Shown piece after piece: positions 15,711-24,142 of a stretch of 62,560 nt of DNA. The translations under genes and the position numbers were made by a program. The notes below the pieces were generated by a model. The model made no database searches and had not been told where the DNA came from. It was given only the letters and a program-made list of their open reading frames with translations. Every line of letters starts with the position of its first letter. The first letter of the stretch is position 1. This stretch comes from Croceibacterium_A sp044506565 (lineage in GTDB: Bacteria; Pseudomonadota; Alphaproteobacteria; Sphingomonadales; Sphingomonadaceae): positions 1-62,560 of the forward strand of contig JBIQKN010000007.1 of NCBI GenBank assembly GCA_044506565.1. Reading direction: 5' to 3'.

Positions 15711-17669
15711 GTGGACGATTTCGAATTCGAGCCGAGGCCGGGCCGTCCTCGGGCGGCCGGCAGCCGGCGTGGCAAGAAATATCTCGGTGCCGTGCTCGCG
15801 GCGGCGATGCGTGCCGGGGCGGGGCACCGGCGGGGGAGGCGAAGGTTTGCAGGCACTCGCCTGGGACGCGGAGCGGCAGTAGCGCGGGTGCTCGCGTCAC
15901 GCAGTCCCGGGTGGGCGGCACGAAGCCGCCGGGCGATCGTCAAGACGCGGCTGGTCAGGCTCGGAGGCCAGGGGCTGGCCGCGGCAGCCGCGCACTTGCG
16001 GTACGTCCAGCGTGACGGCGTGGGGCGCGACGGGGCGCGCGGCGAGCTTTATTCGGTGGGCGAGGATGCTGCCGACGGCAAGGCGTTCCTAGAACGCTGC
16101 GCCGGCGACCGGCACCAGTTCCGCTTCATCGTCTCTGCCGAGGACGCGGCGGCCTATGACGACCTGCGGCCGCTCATCCGGCGCTTCATGGGGCGGATGG
16201 AAGAGGATCTCGGTACCTCGCTCGACTGGGTGGCGGCTGACCATGGCGATACGGCGCATCCCCACACTCACGTCATCCTGAGAGGCAAGGACGAGCGCGG
16301 CGAGAACCTGGTGATCGCGCCCGAGTACATCGCGCGCGGCATGCGCGAGCGCGTCTGCGAGCTGGTCTCGCTCGATCTCGGGCCGAGGACCGACCGCGAA
16401 ATCGAGGACCGCCGGCGGCTCGAGGTCGCAGCGGAGCGGTTCACGAGTCTCGATCGCGGGCTCGTGCGTGCGATGGACGATGACCGCGTATTCCCGGTTG
16501 GCGGCGGGTCACTGTTCGAGCGTGCCTTGCGGGCGGGGCGCTTGCGCAAGCTCGCAGCGCTGGGTCTCGCCGAGGATCTCGGCGCGGGACGCTGGCGCCT
16601 CGACGAGGGTCTCGAGGACAAGTTGCGCCGGCTCGGCGAGCGCGACGACATCGTCCGCACCCTGCAGCGCGCGCTTACGGCCGCGCGGATCGAGCGCGCG
16701 TCCACCGAGCAGTCGGTGTTCGTCCCTTCCCCCGGCGAGACGCTCGTCGGGCGCGTGATCGCGCGAGGGCTCGCCGACGAGCACCGCGACCATCACTACC
16801 TGGTGGTCGACGCGATCGACGGGCGCGCGCACTATGCGGCGATCGGGACGGGCGGCACGGTCGAGGCAATGCCGGACGGGGCCGTCGTGCGGCTTGCCGC
16901 GGCGGCCGGCCGCGTGCGCCAGAGCGACCGCACGGTTGCGTCCGTGGCAGCAGCCAATGGCGGTCTCTATGACGCCGAACTTCACAGGGGCCACGACCCC
17001 GCGGCCAGCGCGGCCTTCATCGACGCGCACGTGCGGCGGCTCGAAGCCTTGCGGCGCGGCATGGGGCTCGAGCGCGGCGCGGACGGCAGCTGGACGATCG
17101 CTTCGGATCATCTGGAGCGGGTTGCGAGATACGAGGTGCGCAGGGCGAGCGATCTGCCGGTCAGGGTGGAGCTGCTCTCGCCGTTACCGCTCGATGCGCT
17201 TGCACTTCACGATGGCGCGACCTGGCTCGACGCGGTGCTCGCGTCCGACGAGGAGTTGCCGGCGCGCGATGCCGGGTTCGGCCGCGAGGTCCAGGCGGCC
17301 CTTGCCGCCAGGAGGCGCTGGCTCCTCGGCGAGGGGCTGGCCGTCGAGGAGCGGGGGGAGTTTGCGATGCGACCGGGCGCGCTCGCCGCGTTGCGGCGCC
17401 GCGAGCTTCTGCGCGTCGGCTCCCGCCTCGCCGCAGAGAGCGGCAAGGCATTCGTCGAAGCCAGGCAAGGCATGCGCGTCGAAGGGCTCGTGGTGCGGCG
17501 GCTCGACCTCGCGTCGGGCCGCTTCGGCGTGATCGAGGGTGCGCGCGAGCTCGCCCTTGTGCCGTGGCGCCCGGTGCTGGCGCGCGCGATGGGCCGGCGG
17601 GTCTCGGGCGTTGTGCGGGAGACCGGGACGAGCTGGAGGATTGGACGGGAGCGGGGTGTGGGGCGCTAG
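15711..17669 (+). CDS. Relaxase/mobilisation nuclease (TraI/VirD2-like, DUF3363 type)
   Basis: Relaxase of about 652 residues that should nick oriT and pilot the transferred strand. I chose GTG 15711 because it gives VDDFEFEPRPGRPRAAGSR, matching the usual N-terminus of this group; an earlier TTG at 15663 adds 16 unlikely residues. The relaxase core contains HLRYVQRDGV and the metal-binding HPHTHVILRG (three-His motif). The C-terminal half is the DUF3363-type region. In related elements a traF peptidase and a DUF2840 gene precede it. Here the divergent SRPBCC-arsR pair occupies that place, and traG is 17.7 kb downstream beyond the cargo. Confidence 0.9.
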   Translation: MDDFEFEPRPGRPRAAGSRRGKKYLGAVLAAAMRAGAGHRRGRRRFAGTRLGRGAAVARVLASRSPGWAARSRRAIVKTRLVRLGGQGLAAAAAHLRYVQRDGVGRDGARGELYSVGEDAADGKAFLERCAGDRHQFRFIVSAEDAAAYDDLRPLIRRFMGRMEEDLGTSLDWVAADHGDTAHPHTHVILRGKDERGENLVIAPEYIARGMRERVCELVSLDLGPRTDREIEDRRRLEVAAERFTSLDRGLVRAMDDDRVFPVGGGSLFERALRAGRLRKLAALGLAEDLGAGRWRLDEGLEDKLRRLGERDDIVRTLQRALTAARIERASTEQSVFVPSPGETLVGRVIARGLADEHRDHHYLVVDAIDGRAHYAAIGTGGTVEAMPDGAVVRLAAAAGRVRQSDRTVASVAAANGGLYDAELHRGHDPAASAAFIDAHVRRLEALRRGMGLERGADGSWTIASDHLERVARYEVRRASDLPVRVELLSPLPLDALALHDGATWLDAVLASDEELPARDAGFGREVQAALAARRRWLLGEGLAVEERGEFAMRPGALAALRRRELLRVGSRLAAESGKAFVEARQGMRVEGLVVRRLDLASGRFGVIEGARELALVPWRPVLARAMGRRVSGVVRETGTSWRIGRERGVGR

Positions 17670-18067
17670 CACCGCATGCCCTTCCCTCTTCAACGCCGAC
17701 GGCATCCGCCGCCCAATCCTATCTTTCGCGTGAGCAGGTGCAGTGGCGCTCGCCGCTAATCGACGGACCCAGTCAGCACCCAGGCGCTCAGCTTCCTAGA
17801 CCCGAGCGGCCGGGGCAGCGTCAATCCGGGCAAGGCTCCTCACGAACGGAAGGAAGGGTCATAGATAGTCGATTAACACATCGAATCTCACATGACGCCT
17901 CCGGTGGATGGGCCAACATCAATTCGTCTAAAATACGGAAATAAAAGATAAAGGCTGGCATTTTGCTTCGCCGACTTGACAAAACCAGCGTCGGTGCTGA
18001 CCATGTTATGGTTGTTGAAATCAACTAGATGCAAGGCGTGGCGCAGCACGGCCGGAAGGGGAGCAAC
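17670..18067. other. Backbone-to-cargo junction, 398 bases without a gene
   Basis: Base composition falls sharply along this stretch, from GC-rich relaxase DNA to AT-rich DNA around 17870-18030. No intact frame, insertion-sequence end or direct repeat is obvious. A TTGACA hexamer at 17976-17981 and an inverted repeat at 18014-18025 probably belong to the promoter of the Old Yellow Enzyme gene. Confidence 0.5.
18014..18025 (+). promoter_or_regulatory. Inverted repeat in the OYE1 promoter, candidate MarR site
   Basis: GTTGA-AA-TCAAC is a perfect inverted repeat 42 bases before the start codon, just downstream of TTGACA (17976-17981) and a weak gaccat -10 candidate. Short TTGA/TCAA palindromes are common MarR-family sites, and a MarR gene follows OYE1. 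Function is inferred. Confidence 0.4.
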
Positions 18068-19204
18068 ATGGCAGCCGGTGAACGTGACGGGGACGAGCTC
18101 CTCGCTCCAATCGAGTTCGGTGGGCTCAAACTCAAGAACAGAGTCGTAATGTCTGCCATGACACGGGGTAGATCACCCGGGGGGGTACCGAACGAGCTCA
18201 ATGCGGAATACTACCGTCTGCGCGCCAGCGCAGGACTGATCATTAGCGAATCCACGGCCATTTCGAACCGCGCCATCAGCTTCACGGACAACACTCGGAT
18301 CTATACCGACGAACATGTCGAAGGATGGATGCGAATCACGGACGCAGTACACGCGGAGGGTGGACACATGTTCATCCAGCTCATGCACTGCGGGCACAAC
18401 TCGCACACTTCGCTCCAGCCGAACGGGGAGATCCCCTTTGGTCCGTCCGCCATCCCCTCGCGGGGCACCATACGAACGGCCGCCGGGCCCCGCGTTCCCC
18501 TCGGCACCCCGCGGGCGCTCGAGACCAGCGAAATTCCCTCGCTCGTGCGGGAATATCGCGACGCGGCGGTCCGCGCTAAGGATGCCGGTTTCGACGGCGT
18601 GGAAATCCACGGTGGCAACGGCTACCTGCTCGATCAATTCCTCCGGGATTCCACCAACAAGCGAACGGACAAGTATGGGGGATCCTTCGAAAACAGGCGC
18701 AGGTTCCTGCTCGAAGTTGTCGACGCTGTGCTCCAGGTATGGGACAGGAAGCGGGTCGGGGTACGCATTTCCCCGACCAATCCGGCCGGCTACGACATCT
18801 GGGATTCTGATCCGGAAGGGCTATTCACCTGCGTGGTCGATGGACTGGAGGAGCTGAAGGTAGGCTTCCTCGACGTCGTCGAAGGCGCAACGGGCACGGA
18901 GCAGGATCAATGCCCGTTCGATTTCGACCGATTGCGCTCCCGCTTCACTGGAATCTACATCGCCAACAACCGTTACCGTTTCGAAACCGGCAACGAGGCC
19001 ATTCGAACCGGTCATGCCGACATGGTTGCGTTCGGGCGTCCCTATGTCGCGAATCCAGATCTCGTCGAGCGTTTCAGACTGGGCGCGCCCTTGAATCCGG
19101 TGAACGAGGCGACACTGCGCGACAAGGGCGCTTCGGGATATACGGATTATCCGCTCCTGGCGGATCTCACCGCCCAGCCGGCTGGCGCTTTGACCGTCAA
19201 CTAG
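18068..19204 (+). CDS. Old Yellow Enzyme family NADH:flavin oxidoreductase (copy 1)
   Basis: FMN-dependent ene-reductase-like protein of 378 residues. ATG 18068 follows ggaagggg. It has the classical layout: IEFGGLKLKNRVVMSAMTRGRS with Thr at the flavin-tuning site, FGPSAI, the substrate-binding HGGNGYLLDQFL (His-x2-Asn-x-Tyr), then TNKRTDKYGGSFENRRRF and the phosphate-binding IANNRY...FGRPYVANPDLVERF. An unusual element is LMHCGHNSH where most relatives have an Arg after Gly. It probably reduces an activated C=C bond of an enone or enoate. A close paralogue lies at 24143-25246. Confidence 0.92.
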   Translation: MAAGERDGDELLAPIEFGGLKLKNRVVMSAMTRGRSPGGVPNELNAEYYRLRASAGLIISESTAISNRAISFTDNTRIYTDEHVEGWMRITDAVHAEGGHMFIQLMHCGHNSHTSLQPNGEIPFGPSAIPSRGTIRTAAGPRVPLGTPRALETSEIPSLVREYRDAAVRAKDAGFDGVEIHGGNGYLLDQFLRDSTNKRTDKYGGSFENRRRFLLEVVDAVLQVWDRKRVGVRISPTNPAGYDIWDSDPEGLFTCVVDGLEELKVGFLDVVEGATGTEQDQCPFDFDRLRSRFTGIYIANNRYRFETGNEAIRTGHADMVAFGRPYVANPDLVERFRLGAPLNPVNEATLRDKGASGYTDYPLLADLTAQPAGALTVN

Positions 19205-19227
19205 CTGTCGATTGAAGTTGGCCCGAC

Positions 19228-19719
19228 CTAGGTGCCTTCGGACACATAGGCCTTGTAGATTTTCTCCAGGTATTTGGAGATGGCCACGACCTCGTGGGGA
19301 TCGAGCGCGCTTAACGCCTCACGTTCGGTGCTTGCCAGCTCGATGAACAGCTGATCTAGCACGGCGCTTCCTTCCTCGGTGATTGTAAGCTCATAGTGTC
19401 GCCGGTCGCGAGCGGACCGTCGCCTCACCACAAAGCCGCGATCGACAAGTTCATCGGCGAGGAGGCCGACCGCAGACTTGTCGATGCCCATTTCGAGGCC
19501 GAGCAAGGCTTGAGAAATCCCCGGATTGACGTTGATTAACTCGAGCATCCCAAGCATGCCGCGACGCACCCTCAAATGCCTCGTCCGGCGGTCCAGATCG
19601 CGTGTCATCTCATTGTGCAGACGCTTCAGCTGGAAGCCGAGAAAATCGCTGAGCCGGCCGAGCGAGACTGCCTGTTCCGCGGCTGCGCTTTCGGCTTGCT
19701 GCAATTTCTCCCTCGCCAT
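19228..19719 (-). CDS. MarR-family transcriptional regulator
   Basis: A 163-residue MarR protein starting at ATG 19719 (MAREKLQQAES) with aggggaaa upstream; the longer frame upstream lacks homology-like features. The winged HTH is ISQALLGLEMGIDKSAVGLLADELVDRGFVVRRRSARDRRHYELTITEEG, with the canonical DxRxxx wing. It is convergent with OYE1 (23-base gap) and divergent from the TonB-dependent receptor gene. It could repress OYE1, itself or the receptor. The ligand may be an aromatic or phenolic compound, as usual for the family; this is inference. Confidence 0.9.
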   Translation of the reverse strand: MAREKLQQAESAAAEQAVSLGRLSDFLGFQLKRLHNEMTRDLDRRTRHLRVRRGMLGMLELINVNPGISQALLGLEMGIDKSAVGLLADELVDRGFVVRRRSARDRRHYELTITEEGSAVLDQLFIELASTEREALSALDPHEVVAISKYLEKIYKAYVSEGT

Positions 19720-20148
19720 CGATTTCCCCTCTCCAAAAGTCGGGCCGGTACTCCAGGTCAGTCTCAGGGCGCGAGCTATCACAATGCACCCGAAACGGCC
19801 GCGCGCAACCCCTGTGGGGTGTGCGCGTTTTCTCCAATAGCAGGTAATCACTACAGATAAGAATAACAACCAATGAAATGCGCGGGGGTATGTGTGCGAG
19901 CCCGACTCGCACCTGCTTCAGGGGGAGTTTTTGCGAGGGAAATGCGGTGTGTAGCGCGACCGCCGCAAGGGGAGGGCCTTTCTGCAGCGCGTGAAATTTT
20001 AGTTGTAACCTACCCCTAACTCGGTTACCGACTCGTCCCGCCGGGGACCATATCCTCCACGTTCCAGCACCAAAAAAGCAAGCGCTTGCATGGGGTGGGC
20101 CGGAGGGAAGGCATAAGGTGGTCCAGCGGATTGGCACGGGAGAGATTT
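19720..20148. promoter_or_regulatory. Divergent control region between marR and the TonB-dependent receptor
   Basis: This 429-base gene-free region is rich in symmetrical elements. A hairpin GTGCGAG-CCCGA-CTCGCAC is at 19894-19912. GTAACC (20005-20010) and GGTTAC (20023-20028) form an inverted repeat 12 bases apart. The LacI-type palindrome is at 20076-20091, just before the receptor gene. It likely integrates both MarR and LacI inputs. Exact promoters cannot be placed. Confidence 0.6.
20076..20091 (+). promoter_or_regulatory. LacI-family operator copy 1, upstream of the TonB-dependent receptor
   Basis: AAGCAAGCGCTTGCAT matches the perfect palindrome at 33989-34004 in 15 of 16 bases. The core GCAAGCGCTTGC is fully symmetric with a central CG, as usual for LacI/GalR-family operators. 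It ends 57 bases before the start codon, a suitable place for repression. Confidence 0.75.
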
Positions 20149-22638
20149 ATGCTTGACTGCATGACAACGCGAAAGCGCGCGGCACTCCTTGCGAGCGCGG
20201 CGTTCACCACCATGGCTCTTGCGTGCAGTATTCCTGCCATGGCGCAGGATGCCGCTGGCAGCGAAACAGCCGCGGTAAGCGCTACGCAAGCAGACGACAA
20301 TGTCATCATGGTTACGGCCCAGCTGCGCGAGCAGGATCTCCAGGATGTGCCGCTTGCGATTACGGCGATCACCGGCGACATGCTCGAAGCCAGAAATCAG
20401 ACCAACCTCTCTGAGATTTCGGCCCAGACGCCAAACCTGATCCTGCAGGAGAATCCCTCGGGTCGTGGCGTTGCCATGCGGGCCTATATTCGGGGCATCG
20501 GTCAGTATGACCAAGTACCGGCTGTCGAGCCGGGCGTCGGCATTTACCTCGACGAGGTCTATTTCGGGACCATCACGGCATCGGCGCTGGATTTGGTCGA
20601 CATCGAGCGGGTGGAGGTTCTGCGAGGTCCGCAAGGCACGCTGGCGGGAATGAACTCACTGGGCGGAGCCATCAAGATCTTCTCGCGCATGCCAAAGGGG
20701 GACGGCGGTTATGTCGAAGCCACACTCGGCACGCTGGGGCGGCTCGATGTGAAAGCCTCGGCGGATTTCACGATCGTGCCCGACGCCGTCTACGCGCGTG
20801 TGACGGGAATGACACGGAACGAGGACGGCCATGTCGATATGCTCGACTATGCTTGCCTCAATCCCAATGATCCCGACGTTCAGTCGGGGGCGATACCCAA
20901 TCTCGCGACCGGAACGAGCTGCAAGGTCGGCGAGCTCGGCAACACGGACATGTACGGGCTGCGCGGAACCGTCCGAATCGCTCCCGTGGGAAGTCCCCTC
21001 GAGATCACCATCATCGGCGACTACTCCAAGGACCGGTCTTCCACGCAAGGTTCGGTCTTGATCGCAAGCGGCGAGCGGACGGGGCGTGACGGTCTCAGTT
21101 TGCCTTACCAGGGCGCCGCCTTCGACGATCGTTTCGTCCCCTATGGGGAATATCGCCGGGCCGATTCGGTGATTAACGATCCTTACGTCAGCTATGCCAA
21201 CTTCTACGATCCGGGTTACAGTTTCGAGCCTGCGGACGCGGCTGGCAATCCCGGTAAACCCAACGGTCCTTACCTTACGCCAAATGCGAGCTTCGTAGAA
21301 GGCTGGGGCGTCTCAGGTACGATCGACTACGAACTGAGTGACAACTTGGCTCTGAAGTCGATCACTGCCTATCGCACGTACGATTCACTGAGCGGCATGG
21401 ACAACGACAACTCGCCGATCGTGTACCTTGCCGGCCACTACATCCAGAACCATGAGCAGTTCAGTCAGGAACTGAGGCTGTCAGGATCGGCATTCGACGG
21501 CGCCGTCGATTATACGCTCGGAGGCATCTATTACGATGGCGAGACGTTCGCCTGGAACAAGAATCACACCTTGTTCGTCAGCGGCGACCTGAACACGCCT
21601 ACCGCAACGTTCATCGGCATCAACACGGCCACGCTGACCAGTTACGCGGGATTCGCCAATGTGGCGTGGCGGTTGAGCGATGCCTTGACTTTGGAAGGGG
21701 GCATTCGCGCCACTCGCGTCGAGAAGGAGTTCACCTTCGACTACCTGAACTTCGATGCGAAGAGCGTCTATCTCCCCCAGGCGGTGATCGACGGGTCGGC
21801 GGGCGACTACTCGGATACCGTGCTCGATTATCGGGCCGTCGTCTCCTACGAATTCACACCCGATCTGATGGTCTATGCGCAGTTTGCAACGGGCTTCAAG
21901 GGCGGGGGCATCGCTCCGCGCCCCTATACGGTTTCGCAGATCCTTCCGTTTGGCCCGGAGAAGCTGAAATCCTATGAGGTCGGCTTCAAGGGTGATCTGT
22001 TCGATCGCCGGCTGCGGCTCAATGGCGCCGCCTTCTATATGGACTACATCGGCTATCAGGGGCGTCCGAATCTTTGCGTCGATGCCAATGGGGACCCGCT
22101 ACCTGAGGACGACGGCGGCGTTTACGGGTTGTGCGGGCAGTATCTCAACCTCGCCGACGCGAAGGTGAAAGGCTTCGAGGTCGAAGCCTTTCTGGAACCG
22201 ATCGATGGGCTGAATATTGACGCGTCTCTGAGCCTCACCGATTTCAAGTTCCGAGAACCCAATTACGAGAACCGCGAAATCGTGGCCGGTGCAAGGCTGC
22301 CCGAAGTCGGTCGCTGGCGTTGGAGCATCGGTGCGCAATACGAGATCAATCTTGGCATGGCGGGGACGCTCACTCCGCGCATTGATGTCCATTACACGCC
22401 CGGCTTCTGCGGCGAGCGCAACTTCGTGTGCGATCCGATCGGCATGACCGATAGCTACACTCTGGCGAATGCTCGCCTCACCTTCCGGACTTACGACGAA
22501 GATTGGTCGGTCTCTCTGGAGGCAACAAACCTTTTCGATAAACTGTATTACATCAACAGGTTCTCGAACGCCTGGTACACCTCCGCGCAGATCGGCCGTC
22601 CGGCAGAGTATGCTGTAACTGTGCGCCGCAACTTCTAA
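20149..22638 (+). CDS. TonB-dependent receptor (cargo uptake porin)
   Basis: Outer-membrane receptor of 829 residues from ATG 20149 (MLDCMTTRKRAALLAS; ATG 20161 is an alternative), with gggagag before it and a signal peptide ending near PAMAQ. The plug begins near VIMVTAQLREQDLQDVPLAIT and contains VEVLRGPQGTLAGMNSLGGAI, the common sphingomonad plug motif. The C-terminal barrel ends with AVTVRRNF and an aromatic final residue. There is no STN domain, so it is not a transducer of the FecA type. It should import the cargo's substrate and shares its operator with the P450 operon. Confidence 0.93.
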   Translation: MLDCMTTRKRAALLASAAFTTMALACSIPAMAQDAAGSETAAVSATQADDNVIMVTAQLREQDLQDVPLAITAITGDMLEARNQTNLSEISAQTPNLILQENPSGRGVAMRAYIRGIGQYDQVPAVEPGVGIYLDEVYFGTITASALDLVDIERVEVLRGPQGTLAGMNSLGGAIKIFSRMPKGDGGYVEATLGTLGRLDVKASADFTIVPDAVYARVTGMTRNEDGHVDMLDYACLNPNDPDVQSGAIPNLATGTSCKVGELGNTDMYGLRGTVRIAPVGSPLEITIIGDYSKDRSSTQGSVLIASGERTGRDGLSLPYQGAAFDDRFVPYGEYRRADSVINDPYVSYANFYDPGYSFEPADAAGNPGKPNGPYLTPNASFVEGWGVSGTIDYELSDNLALKSITAYRTYDSLSGMDNDNSPIVYLAGHYIQNHEQFSQELRLSGSAFDGAVDYTLGGIYYDGETFAWNKNHTLFVSGDLNTPTATFIGINTATLTSYAGFANVAWRLSDALTLEGGIRATRVEKEFTFDYLNFDAKSVYLPQAVIDGSAGDYSDTVLDYRAVVSYEFTPDLMVYAQFATGFKGGGIAPRPYTVSQILPFGPEKLKSYEVGFKGDLFDRRLRLNGAAFYMDYIGYQGRPNLCVDANGDPLPEDDGGVYGLCGQYLNLADAKVKGFEVEAFLEPIDGLNIDASLSLTDFKFREPNYENREIVAGARLPEVGRWRWSIGAQYEINLGMAGTLTPRIDVHYTPGFCGERNFVCDPIGMTDSYTLANARLTFRTYDEDWSVSLEATNLFDKLYYINRFSNAWYTSAQIGRPAEYAVTVRRNF

Positions 22639-22647
22639 TAGGCTGAG

Positions 22648-22679
22648 TGGGCGGGGGCGCCGACACGGGCTCCCGCCCA
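22648..22679 (+). terminator. Stem-loop between TonB-dependent receptor and MFS genes
   Basis: TGGGCGGG (22648-22655) and CCCGCCCA (22672-22679) form a perfect 8-bp stem around a 16-base loop, ten bases after the receptor stop. The T content after it is low. It may partly terminate transcription so that the receptor is made in excess of the transporter, or stabilise the receptor mRNA. Confidence 0.5.
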
Positions 22680-22712
22680 TCATCCCTCTTGCGAGACTGG
22701 AGTTCGGCTAAC

Positions 22713-24125
22713 GTGAGCGTGAGCAACACTGGGACGTCCAGAACACTCGCAAGTGACGGAGCCGTCGCGCCCGTGAAGGGATCGTGGGCCGCAATCGCAA
22801 TCCTGTTCGTCGTCTACCTCTTCAATTCGATCGACCGCAACATCATCAGCGTGATCGCGCAGCCGATCAAAGAGGAACTCCAGCTTGCCGATTGGCAACT
22901 CGGGCTCCTAACCGGACTGGCGTTCAGCATCCTTTACGTCGTAGCTGGATTTCCCATGGCGCGCTGGGCGGACAAAGCCAGGCGGGTCAACATCCTGTCG
23001 ATCTGCATTCTGGTGTGGTCGGCCATGACCGCTTTGTGCGGCGTCAGTGCCAATTTTGTCCAATTGTGTCTGTTCCGCATGGGCGTGGGAGTCGGCGAAG
23101 CGGGCTGCTTGCCTGCCTCGCACTCGCTGATCGGGGACTATTTCCCATCCAGCTCGAGAGCGAAGGCTCTCGCAATATTTGGACTTGGCCTCCCGCTTGG
23201 GGGGTTGGTTGGCATGATCGTGGGCGGCATCGCCATGGACGCTTGGGGTTGGCGAGCTGCCTTCTTCATCGTCGGCATACCGGGCGTCGTCATGGCGCTG
23301 GTCACCTGGCTGTTCCTTAAGGAGCCGGAGCGAGGGCGTTTCGACAACGATCAGCCTTCGGTCAAGAAGCTGGCCAAGGCCGGCGAACTGCGCGGGGTTG
23401 CGCTGTCGCTCTGGAAGTCGCCGATCGCGCGGAACATCATCATCGCGCTGGTGCTGACCTCGTTTTTCAACAGCGCCAATTCCGTGTTCCTTGGGCCCTA
23501 TCTCACCCGCAAGTTCGATCTCAGCTATACCGAGATCGGCGCAATCATCTCAGTTAGCTTCATGCTGGGATCCGCGGTGTCCACGTTGCTGGGCGGCCTA
23601 GTCGCGGATTGGGCCGGCAAGCACGATCGCCGCTGGTACATGTGGATGCCGGCTTTGGGCCTGGCGCTCAGCGCGCCGGTATACGTTGCGGCCTATTCCC
23701 AGTCTGACTGGGCCGCGCTCGCGGCACTCCTGTTCTTCGCCTCGGTGCTGGGGTCGACGTTCTACCCTCCGTCTTATGCCGTGTTGCACAACAGCGCTGA
23801 CAGCGGCTCGCGCGCAACAGTTACCGTCGTGACGCAGTTCTCGATCACTCTCATCGGACAGAGCCTGGGGCCGCTAGCGAGCGGCCTCGCCATCGACCTG
23901 CTGGCCAGCGAATTGTTCGATTACTCGACAATTAAAGGCTTTCTCGCTGCGTGCCCTGGCGGCGTCGCGCCGGCGGGCGCTGCCGGCGAGCTCGACCTTG
24001 CCTGCAGAACGGCCCTGGTCGACGCGACCCAAGCCGTCATGATCGGCTTCCTCGCCCTGAAGATTTGGCCAGCCTTCCACTTTCACTTGGCCGCCAAGCA
24101 CCTCGGCAAGGGCAAGCTCAAGTAG
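22713..24125 (+). CDS. MFS transporter (spinster/organic-acid type)
   Basis: Inner-membrane major facilitator protein of about 470 residues. GTG 22713 follows ggag; an earlier GTG at 22647 lies inside the stem-loop and is less likely. Twelve helices are suggested. Typical MFS sites are FNSIDRNIISVIAQPIKEEL in helix 1, GFPMARWADKARRVNIL in loop 2-3, and FRMGVGVGEAGCLPASHSLIGDYFP in helices 4-5. The last two motifs are common in sphingomonad transporters next to TonB-dependent receptors. It is probably the inner-membrane step after the receptor. The substrate is likely a hydrophobic acid or aromatic compound, by context only. Confidence 0.9.
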   Translation: MSVSNTGTSRTLASDGAVAPVKGSWAAIAILFVVYLFNSIDRNIISVIAQPIKEELQLADWQLGLLTGLAFSILYVVAGFPMARWADKARRVNILSICILVWSAMTALCGVSANFVQLCLFRMGVGVGEAGCLPASHSLIGDYFPSSSRAKALAIFGLGLPLGGLVGMIVGGIAMDAWGWRAAFFIVGIPGVVMALVTWLFLKEPERGRFDNDQPSVKKLAKAGELRGVALSLWKSPIARNIIIALVLTSFFNSANSVFLGPYLTRKFDLSYTEIGAIISVSFMLGSAVSTLLGGLVADWAGKHDRRWYMWMPALGLALSAPVYVAAYSQSDWAALAALLFFASVLGSTFYPPSYAVLHNSADSGSRATVTVVTQFSITLIGQSLGPLASGLAIDLLASELFDYSTIKGFLAACPGGVAPAGAAGELDLACRTALVDATQAVMIGFLALKIWPAFHFHLAAKHLGKGKLK

Positions 24126-24142
24126 ACGCAAACCCCGAACGA

